Assembly (NCBI RefSeq): GCF_900101175.1
Contig: NZ_FNFQ01000003.1
Span: forward strand, 1-64,000
Length of the DNA: 64,000 nt
Source of the DNA: Stenotrophomonas pavanii
GTDB taxonomy: Bacteria > Pseudomonadota > Gammaproteobacteria > Xanthomonadales > Xanthomonadaceae
Reading direction: 5' to 3'
In this document: piece after piece, positions 37,912-44,292 of the stretch
Position numbering within the stretch: the first letter of the stretch is position 1
Layout of the letters: the number at the start of each line of letters is the position of its first letter
Position numbers and translations under genes: made by a program
The notes under the pieces: model-generated
What the model was told of the DNA's origin: nothing
The model's database searches: none
The model's input: only the letters and a program-made list of their open reading frames with translations

Positions 37912-38669
37912 CGGCCGTCTCCCTGCAGTGCAGGCAGCTGCCACTGCGCCTGCAGTCGCTTGTACTCCGCGCGCGGCAGCAGCACGAAACGCGGCGCGTC
38001 CTGCGGCCGCAGCCAGTCCAGCAGTGCCTGCATGCGTTCCTGCGGCATGGCCGTGCAGCCGGCGGTGGCCTCGCCGGGCTGGCGCCACAGATGGGCGAAG
38101 ATGCAGCTGCCCTTGCCGGGCTGGTTGTCCGGGTTGTGGGCAATCACGAAGCCTTCCCGGTAGCGCACGTCGCCCTTGTTGTGCAGGTCCAGCCGCATCG
38201 GCTCGGTGGAGCCCTTGACCGCTGCGCTGCCGACCTTCTTCTCGTCGACGATGCGGTTGTAGAACGGCGAGGCGGGCACGTCCATGCAGTAGCTGCTGTC
38301 CAGCATCGGCTGGTAGGGCATGACGGTGCCGGGGCGGGTGACCGCATAGCCGAACGCGCTGCCGAGCGCGAATATGCCGGCCGGGCTGCGGCCATCGCCT
38401 TCCTGCTTCTGCGGGCCATCGGCCTGTGCCGGATGCAGGCCCAGGCCCCATGCGCTGCCGGTGCGGCCAAGCGCCACCGGGAACGCCTGGCCATGCGGGT
38501 GCCAGCCCTTGCCGTCGCGCACATAGGCCTGCAGTTGCCCCTGGGTGCTGTCCCAGCCATCGCTGATGACCACGATCAGCTGGCGCGCGCCATCCAGCGG
38601 CGCAGCGTGAACGGACACCACTGTGGCAAGCAGCAGTGCAGTGGTGGCAAGGCGGACCAGCGATCTCAT
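37908..38669 (-). CDS. Exported L,D-transpeptidase (YkuD)-like protein
   Basis: 253 residues with a signal peptide ending at SVHA-APL. The YkuD-type active site is seen as FAHLWRQPGEATAGCTAMP, with His193 and catalytic Cys205. The body has SPAGIF and PMRLDLHNKGD, as in the ErfK/YkuD relatives often called DUF-type L,D-transpeptidases. Such enzymes make or cut cross-links between meso-diaminopimelate residues of murein. ATG 38669 has GGAG nine bases ahead, better than the ATG two codons upstream. It is coupled to the APC permease gene. Confidence 0.87.
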   Translation of the reverse strand: MRSLVRLATTALLLATVVSVHAAPLDGARQLIVVISDGWDSTQGQLQAYVRDGKGWHPHGQAFPVALGRTGSAWGLGLHPAQADGPQKQEGDGRSPAGIFALGSAFGYAVTRPGTVMPYQPMLDSSYCMDVPASPFYNRIVDEKKVGSAAVKGSTEPMRLDLHNKGDVRYREGFVIAHNPDNQPGKGSCIFAHLWRQPGEATAGCTAMPQERMQALLDWLRPQDAPRFVLLPRAEYKRLQAQWQLPALQGDGR

Positions 38670-38684
38670 CAACATGCGCTCCGG

Positions 38685-39533
38685 TCAGGAATCCAGCAGG
38701 TGGTCGATCCGCTCCAGGTTCAACGCAAGCTGCTGCTGGCGATCCGGATTGGCATGGCAGAGCAGCACGAACAGGAAATCGAGCAGGGCGTGCATGGCGC
38801 TACGGTACAGCAGCTGCGCGACCTGCGGCGTGCGGTCGTGGGCGCAGACCGCCAGGGCCGCATCCGCATGCGCGCGCAGCGGGTTGGCGGTGTGGCGGGT
38901 GATGGAAATCACCTTGCCCCCCATGTCCTGGAACTGCCGCGACAGCTGCGAGAGCTGGGGCAGGTTGCCGAACTCGGAGAACACCAGCAGCGCGTCACCG
39001 GGCCGTGCGGCAGAGAGGTTGGCCAGCATCAGGATCGGGTCGGTGTGGGGTACCACGAGCAGCCCGAGCAGCGACAGCCGCATGGCAAACTCGCGGGCGA
39101 ACAGGCCGTCGTCTCCCAGGCCGTACACGAACAGCTTGGGCGCACCGTCGAGCAGCTGCACGATGCGCTCGATCTCCGCGCGTGGATTGGCCTGGCGTGT
39201 TTCCTCTTCGGCCTGCGCCTTGCTGCGGCGCAGGGCCTCGCCCAGGCGCAGGTAGTCATCGCCGCTGTCGGGTTCGTCGGGCGCCTGCTGCGGATCGGCA
39301 CCGGCGCGGGCGACGTCCTGGCCGATGGAGTACTTCAGGTCCGGGTAGCCCTTGAAGCCGAGCTTCTGGCTGAACTTCACCACGCTGGACTGGCTGATGC
39401 CCAACGCGCTGGCCAGTTGCTGGGACGAGTAGTCGCGCAGCAGGTGGGCGTTGTCGAGGATGAAGTCGGCGATGCGGCGCTCGATGGCCGACATCTGCCC
39501 GCGCTCGGTGCGGATCTTCAGCAGGGGCGGCAT
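38685..39533 (-). CDS. RpiR/MurR-family transcriptional regulator with SIS domain
   Basis: 282 residues. An N-terminal helix-turn-helix domain (about 1-77, MSAIERRIADFILDNAHLLRD, then ASALGISQSSVVKFSQKLGF) is followed by a SIS sugar-binding domain (about 120-255, KLFVYGLGDDGLFAREFAMRL, then ALLVFSEFGNLPQL). RpiR-type proteins sense phosphosugars; MurR of E. coli senses MurNAc-6-phosphate. It lies 15 bases upstream of the L,D-transpeptidase-like gene on the same strand, so it probably controls this operon and perhaps the divergent one. The actual ligand is not known. Confidence 0.92.
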   Translation of the reverse strand: MPPLLKIRTERGQMSAIERRIADFILDNAHLLRDYSSQQLASALGISQSSVVKFSQKLGFKGYPDLKYSIGQDVARAGADPQQAPDEPDSGDDYLRLGEALRRSKAQAEEETRQANPRAEIERIVQLLDGAPKLFVYGLGDDGLFAREFAMRLSLLGLLVVPHTDPILMLANLSAARPGDALLVFSEFGNLPQLSQLSRQFQDMGGKVISITRHTANPLRAHADAALAVCAHDRTPQVAQLLYRSAMHALLDFLFVLLCHANPDRQQQLALNLERIDHLLDS

Positions 39534-39609
39534 GCGGGGTGTCCGAGGGGCGTGCGTTGGAGCATAGGGGAACGCGTTGCGGTTGGCAGCGTAGAGCAGG
39601 TCATGGAGT

Positions 39610-39752
39610 GGGTCGGGCGGGTGGGGTTTGCAGGGGACGCCGTGAATCCGTCCACGGAGGCTTGGCCGCGCTTGCTCGTTTGCGCTGTCCTGCGCAAACG
39701 GCAAGACCGGGGTTGGGCAGGACGCCCCTGCAAGCCCCACCCGCCCGACCCC
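39610..39752. repeat. Long inverted repeat with 30-base arms
   Basis: Left arm 39610-39639 (GGGTCGGGCGGGTGGGGTTT...) and right arm 39721-39752 (...CCCCACCCGCCCGACCCC) are nearly perfect complements, separated by 81 bases that contain a smaller palindrome, CCGTGAATCCGTCCACGG, and TTTGCGC...GCGCAAA. The whole could fold into a cruciform or large hairpin. Confidence 0.8.
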
Positions 39753-39817
39753 GGACAGATCGCGCGCGTGCCAGCCGCGAAAGGGATACGGGGTAGAGCA
39801 GAAGCAAGAGCAAAAGC

Positions 39818-39838
39818 ATCCACGCATGGCGTGGATCC
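39818..39838. repeat. ATCCACGC palindrome
   Basis: ATCCACGC-ATG-GCGTGGAT, the body of the GTAGATCCACGC repeat seen at 22270 and 49581-49670, without an adjacent GTAG. Confidence 0.7.
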
Positions 39839-40029
39839 ACGGGATGCAGTTGTTGCCTTTGACGTTGAGTCCGCCTTCAAGCGAGCCGAGCACCGCAGGT
39901 CCGGCGAGGGCGAAGAGGCGCGGGTGTCTGAGCGCAGCGAGTTCCGCGCCGTCCCTCGGCGGACCGAGGAGCGCAGGGCACCGGCGTGCGCAGCACGTCG
40001 GCTCGCGGGCGGAGCGTTTCTTTTGGTTA

Positions 40030-40053
40030 CTTTTCTTTTCGCGAAAAGAAAAG
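40030..40053. repeat. Perfect 24-base palindrome of CTTTT units
   Basis: CTTTTCTTTTCG followed by its exact complement CGAAAAGAAAAG. It ends a longer block (from about 39940) that looks like a dispersed repeat. Read on the minus strand it lies downstream of the epimerase gene and may act as a terminator-like hairpin. Confidence 0.7.
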
Positions 40054-40104
40054 CAACGCGCGACCCAACGTCAGTTGTACGCCAGGCCAGCCGCAAGGCA
40101 CAGA

Positions 40105-41199
40105 TCAACCCAGCATCTCCAGCCCACGCACTTCAGTAATGCCCAGCCCCGGCACGTCGCTGATGCTGATCTCCGATTCGTTGAAATGCACGCCGCCGCT
40201 GACCGGGTCGAACTGGCCCAGCGAGGGGCCGTCCAGATCGACCTTGGTGATCACATCGCTCTTGGCCACGGCCAGGTGCACGGCGGCAGCCACGCTGATG
40301 CTCGATTCGATCATGCAGCCGATCATGCACGGCACGCCGTAGATGCCGGCAATGTCGGCGATGCGGATCGCGTTGGACAGGCCGCCGGTCTTCATCAGCT
40401 TGATGTTGATGATGTCGGCCGCGCGCTGCTGGATCAGGTCCATCACCTGGCTCGGGCTGAACACGCTTTCGTCGGCCATCACCGGCGTGTTGACGCGGTC
40501 GGTGACGTACTTCAGCCCGCTGATGTCGGCGGCTTTCACCGGCTGCTCCAGCAGTTCAAGCACCACGCCGGCGTCTTCCAGGGTACGCATCGCATGCACC
40601 GCCTGCTTGGCAGTCCAGCCCTGGTTGGCATCCAGGCGCAGCAGGGCACGGCCTTCCACGGCGGCGTGGATGGCCTTGACCCGTTCGATGTCCAGTCCGA
40701 TGTCCTTGCCGACCTTGATCTTCAGCGACTCGAAGCCGCGCTCGATCGCCGACAGCGAATCGGCCACCATCTTGTCGATGTAGTCCACGCTGATGGTGAT
40801 GTCGGTGGTGATCACCGGGTCGCCGCCACCAAGCATCTGGTACAGCGGGGCACCGTGCAGCTGCGCCCACAGGTCGTACAGTGCGATCTCCACCGCCGCC
40901 TTGGCGCTGGTGTTGCGCTCCATGGCGGTCTGCACCAGCGTGCACAGGTGGTTGAGGTTGACCACGTCCTGGCCGATCAGGCGCGGGGCGATGAAGTGGC
41001 GGATCGCTTCGATGATCGAGCCGTGCGTATCGCCGGTGATCACGGCGGTGGCCGGGGCTTCGCCGTAACCGGTGTTGCCGGTATCGGTACGGATCAGGAC
41101 GACCACGTCCTCGACGGTTTCCACCGTGCGCAGGGCCGTCTTGAACGGTGTCTTCAACGGCACGCGCAGCATGCCCAGTTCGATGGCAGTGATCTTCAT
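40105..41199 (-). CDS. Dipeptide (L-Ala-D/L-Glu-type) epimerase
   Basis: 364 residues, enolase superfamily. The lid domain comes first, then the barrel with the acid/base pair Lys162 (in LKIKVGK) and Lys267 (NIKLMKTGG), and metal ligands Asp190 (LDANQGW), Glu218 (ELLEQP) and Asp243 (MADES). The DLDGP sequence with Asp321 and Asp323 matches the DxD motif that binds the dipeptide amino group in L-Ala-D/L-Glu epimerases. It would convert L-Ala-D-Glu from murein to L-Ala-L-Glu, which ordinary peptidases can cut. The ATG abuts the TGA of the NlpC/P60 gene (TGAATG), so the two are co-translated. No signal peptide, hence cytoplasmic. Confidence 0.92.
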   Translation of the reverse strand: MKITAIELGMLRVPLKTPFKTALRTVETVEDVVVLIRTDTGNTGYGEAPATAVITGDTHGSIIEAIRHFIAPRLIGQDVVNLNHLCTLVQTAMERNTSAKAAVEIALYDLWAQLHGAPLYQMLGGGDPVITTDITISVDYIDKMVADSLSAIERGFESLKIKVGKDIGLDIERVKAIHAAVEGRALLRLDANQGWTAKQAVHAMRTLEDAGVVLELLEQPVKAADISGLKYVTDRVNTPVMADESVFSPSQVMDLIQQRAADIINIKLMKTGGLSNAIRIADIAGIYGVPCMIGCMIESSISVAAAVHLAVAKSDVITKVDLDGPSLGQFDPVSGGVHFNESEISISDVPGLGITEVRGLEMLG

Positions 41200-42636
41200 T
41201 CAGGGGGTCTTGGCCCGCAGGCGCTGGATGTTGGTGATGCGGTCGATGTAGCGGACGGTATCGCTGGCCATCATCGGCTCCAGCGGCGTGACCGAAACAC
41301 CATTGAGATGGGCCTGCACACGTCTGCCGTGGGCACCGAACCAGCTGCCGCCCGCCGTATCGTGGATCACCCAGGTGCGGCCGTCGACGTGGCCGATGGC
41401 CATCATCACGTGGCCGGGAATGTAGACCAGGTCGCCAACACGGAGGTCGGTGACGGCGCGGCCGCGCACCGCCTTGCCGTCCTTGCCGGTGAAGGGCAGC
41501 CGATCCAGCGCGGGGCTGACCGCCTGCGCGCTGGTATTGCGCGGCAGCAGTACGCCGAAGCTGCGGTAGATCTCGGACACAAAGCCGCTGCAGTCGCGGG
41601 TGTCGTAGTCGTGGCCCCAGCCGTAGCGTTCGCCAAGGAACTTGAACGCCTGCTGCAGCAGCAGGCGCGGGGTCAGCGGCAGGTAGTCGGCGGCAGTGTC
41701 CTGCGAGCGTGGCAGCAGCGCCGGCACCAGCTTCAGGCGGCCGTCGGCTTCCCGCACGGGCAACTGCACCACCCACGATGCGTGCGCCTGCTGGCCGTTC
41801 ACCGGATCGGCAGCCGGCCAGTCGGCCAACACCGGCAGGCGCACGCCCATGTCCAGCTGCAGGCGCGAGACACGCGGCTCTTCCGGGGTGTAGGCGGTCT
41901 GCGCGGTGGCACCGGTGACGACCCGGTACGGGCCCTTCGTGCCGTAGCCGAGCACGGTGGCCTTGTCGCCGCTGGCGATGGCCTCGGCCTCGATCCACGC
42001 GCTGTAGCGCTCGCTGTGGACGAACAGCCAGCGGCCGTCGGCGCTGCGATGGACCACGGCGACCTTGTCACCGGGGAACAGTGCCGATTCCTGGAAACGG
42101 TCGATATCGGTGTCATCGACGCTGCTGAAGACGCGCTCGCGGGTGGGGAAGGTACGCAGTGCCGCGCGCTTCACAACCAGCCCGTAGGCCGGTGCCACCT
42201 CGGCCGGGATCGCATCCAGGCCGAGGTTGGCTTCGATCGCGCTGCGCAGCGCCGGCGCGATCGGCTGGCCCTTGTCGCTGTAGAGGGCGCGTGCGGGCCA
42301 GCGCGACAGCGCGGTGATGCTGGCACGCACCGTCGCCGCATCAAGCTGCGCCGGCAACGCCGCGATGTCCTGGAGGTGGCTGTCCTGCGCCCGCATCCGC
42401 GCGTTCTGCGCCTCGATCTGCGCGCGGTCCAGGATCGGCGCATCGGCGTTGTCCAGTCGCGCGGCCCAGTACTGCGGCGTCAGGTAGGCCTCGTGCAGGC
42501 CGATCACATACGGCAGCGGCGCACCCGGGTCGGGTGGTGGTGCCGCCGGTGCAAAGGCCGGTGCGGCCAGCAGGCACAGCGCCAGGGACACGCGGCGCGG
42601 CCAACGCCGGTGCCGTTCGCGGGAAGCCAGGATCAT
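41200..42636 (-). CDS. Exported NlpC/P60 peptidase with SH3 domains
   Basis: 478 residues. Signal peptide ending near AFAPA, an N-terminal stabilising domain (about 40-145), two SH3-like domains (about 150-290) and the C-terminal NlpC/P60 domain. The catalytic triad reads Cys349 (TRDCSGF), His409 (PGHVMMAIG) and His425 (VIHD). Such enzymes cut the gamma-D-Glu-diaminopimelate bond in murein peptides and would release L-Ala-D-Glu, the substrate of the epimerase encoded immediately after it. ATG 42636 is chosen, with GAGGAGG 12 bases ahead; a GTG at 42645 is too close to that site. Confidence 0.9.
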   Translation of the reverse strand: MILASRERHRRWPRRVSLALCLLAAPAFAPAAPPPDPGAPLPYVIGLHEAYLTPQYWAARLDNADAPILDRAQIEAQNARMRAQDSHLQDIAALPAQLDAATVRASITALSRWPARALYSDKGQPIAPALRSAIEANLGLDAIPAEVAPAYGLVVKRAALRTFPTRERVFSSVDDTDIDRFQESALFPGDKVAVVHRSADGRWLFVHSERYSAWIEAEAIASGDKATVLGYGTKGPYRVVTGATAQTAYTPEEPRVSRLQLDMGVRLPVLADWPAADPVNGQQAHASWVVQLPVREADGRLKLVPALLPRSQDTAADYLPLTPRLLLQQAFKFLGERYGWGHDYDTRDCSGFVSEIYRSFGVLLPRNTSAQAVSPALDRLPFTGKDGKAVRGRAVTDLRVGDLVYIPGHVMMAIGHVDGRTWVIHDTAGGSWFGAHGRRVQAHLNGVSVTPLEPMMASDTVRYIDRITNIQRLRAKTP

Positions 42637-42665
42637 GCGCTGCACACCCTCCTCGAATGCCTGTT

Positions 42666-42694
42666 GGAATATTTATTCCTTTCGGCGGCGAAAG
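42666..42694. promoter_or_regulatory. Candidate operator in the divergent murein-peptide promoter region
   Basis: GGAATA-TT-TATTCC (42666-42679) is a perfect inverted repeat, joined to a second one, CTTTCG-GCGG-CGAAAG (42679-42694). On the minus strand TTGCTT and TAAATA are 16 bases apart and overlap the first palindrome, so a bound repressor would block the NlpC/P60 promoter. The RpiR-type regulator encoded 3 kb away is the natural candidate; this is inferred. Confidence 0.55.
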
Positions 42695-42768
42695 CAAGAA
42701 TAAATTATTGACCGGCATCCCGGCCCGTGCTACACAGCCGTTACCACCCGCGCTGGGGAAGTGTCGCT

Positions 42769-44241
42769 GTGGATCCTGCCGTTCGCAAACCACGTCTGCC
42801 TGCTGCTGCCGGCCTGTGTGCCGCGCTGCTGCTGTGGGCGTCTGCCGCGCAGGCCACGGATGGGGATAGCCGCCAGCAGCGGGCGCGCCAGGCGCAGGTG
42901 ATCGACCTGATCGACAGCGGTCGCTTCAGCGATGCCCAAGCGCTGCTGGCAACGGCAGGCGATACCGCCGACGGGGCCTTCCAGCGCGAGCGCATGCGCC
43001 GCATCCGCTTGGATTTCAGCCTCGACCAGGCTGCCGCCAAGGCCGCCGTACGCCGCTGGATTCCCGACCTGACCGACGAGGAATTCGCGCGCTGGGACCA
43101 GCTTGGCCTGATCGAGCATCTCGATATCGACGGCGAGCGTTGGTACTTCAAGCGCGCGCCGTCGAATCTGTTCCTGCTCAGCGACGAAGCACGCGCGCGC
43201 CGCCGCGCCGATGCGCCGATGCCCGCTCCGGGCCCGAACGAAGTGCTCAACGCACACCACGCGCGCGTGGTGGCCGCGTCCGAGCAGCGTGGCAAGGCGT
43301 CGGTGCTGCCGCAGCGCATCGAATTCATCCAATCGCTGACGGTGAAGGCCGATGCGGTGCCGGCCGGCGAGACCGTGCGTGCCTGGATTCCGTACCCGCG
43401 CGAGATCCCCGGCCAGCAGGAGCAGGTGCAGTGGCTGGGCAGCACCCCGGGCAAGGCGCGCGTGGCTCCGGCCCATACCCAGCAACGCACCGCCTACCTC
43501 GAAGCCAACGCGGTGGCCGGGCAGCCGACCCGCTTCGAGATCCGCTACGCGGTCACGATCTTCGCCCGGCATACCGCGATCGACCCGGCCGTGGTGCAAC
43601 CGACCCCGGCCGATCCGGCCCTGAAGCCCTATCTGGCCGAACAGCTGCCCCATGTGCGCTTCACCCCGGCGCTGAAGCTGTTCTCCGACCAGGTGCTGCA
43701 GGGCGAGACGCGCCCGTATGAAGTGGTGCGCAGGCTGTTTGCCGCGGTCGACCGTATTCCGTGGGCCGGTGCGCGCGAATATTCCACGCTCAGCAACATC
43801 AGCGATTACGCGCTGCGTGCCGGCCATGCCGACTGCGGGCAGCAGACGTTGCTGCTGATCGCACTGCTGCGCCTGAACGGCATTCCCGCACGCTGGCAGT
43901 CGGGCATGGTGTTCTCCGACGATGGCAGTGGTTACAACAACCTGCATGACTGGGGACAGGTCTACCTGGCGCCGTATGGCTGGCTGCCGATGGACGTGAC
44001 CACTGGCGCACTGGCCAGCGATGTACCGGCGCTGCGCGACTTCTATCTGGGTGGCCTCGATGGCTACCGCATCGCCTTCAACGATGATTTCGGCCAGCCC
44101 TTCGTGCCGGCCAAACAGCATTACCGCTCGGAAACGGTCGACTCGCAGCGTGGCGAGGCCGAGTGGGCAGGCGGCAACCTGTACTTCGACCAATGGAGCT
44201 ACGACTTCCAGTGGCGGGTACTGCCAGCCAGGCAACGCTAG
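42769..44241 (+). CDS. Exported transglutaminase-like protein
   Basis: 490 residues. GTG 42769 is the start because GGGGAAG lies seven bases before it and the product begins with a clean signal peptide (MDPAVRKPRLPAAAGLCAAL to AQA-TDGD). The C-terminal transglutaminase-like domain has the Cys in GHADCGQQTLLLIALLRLNG, the His in NLHDWGQVYL and the Asp in LPMDVTTG. In bacteria such domains are mostly peptidases or amidases. Placed first in the plus-strand group, it may trim murein peptides in the periplasm before or after uptake; the specific reaction is unknown. Confidence 0.87.
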   Translation: MDPAVRKPRLPAAAGLCAALLLWASAAQATDGDSRQQRARQAQVIDLIDSGRFSDAQALLATAGDTADGAFQRERMRRIRLDFSLDQAAAKAAVRRWIPDLTDEEFARWDQLGLIEHLDIDGERWYFKRAPSNLFLLSDEARARRRADAPMPAPGPNEVLNAHHARVVAASEQRGKASVLPQRIEFIQSLTVKADAVPAGETVRAWIPYPREIPGQQEQVQWLGSTPGKARVAPAHTQQRTAYLEANAVAGQPTRFEIRYAVTIFARHTAIDPAVVQPTPADPALKPYLAEQLPHVRFTPALKLFSDQVLQGETRPYEVVRRLFAAVDRIPWAGAREYSTLSNISDYALRAGHADCGQQTLLLIALLRLNGIPARWQSGMVFSDDGSGYNNLHDWGQVYLAPYGWLPMDVTTGALASDVPALRDFYLGGLDGYRIAFNDDFGQPFVPAKQHYRSETVDSQRGEAEWAGGNLYFDQWSYDFQWRVLPARQR

Positions 44242-44292
44242 CGCGACACCTCGCATTCCACACCATTCAATTCTTGCAGGAGAGAGCAGGGG

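Larger units (their letters stand above)
39534..40104. other. 570-base repeat-rich gap without supported gene
   Basis: This gap between the regulator and epimerase genes holds three unrelated repeat elements (listed separately) and antisense or repeat-derived frames. I see no codon pattern, signal peptide or motif that supports a gene. Both flanking genes point the same way, so transcription from the epimerase side may be interrupted here. Confidence 0.7.

Noticed and set aside
37908..38451. N-terminal extension of the APC permease frame back to 38451
   Set aside because: The extension lies wholly within the L,D-transpeptidase-like gene in another frame and lacks membrane segments; the TTG at 37911 fits the family start.
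39826..42711. 961-codon plus-strand open frame
   Set aside because: It runs through a repeat block and then antisense to the epimerase and NlpC/P60 genes, both supported by catalytic residues.
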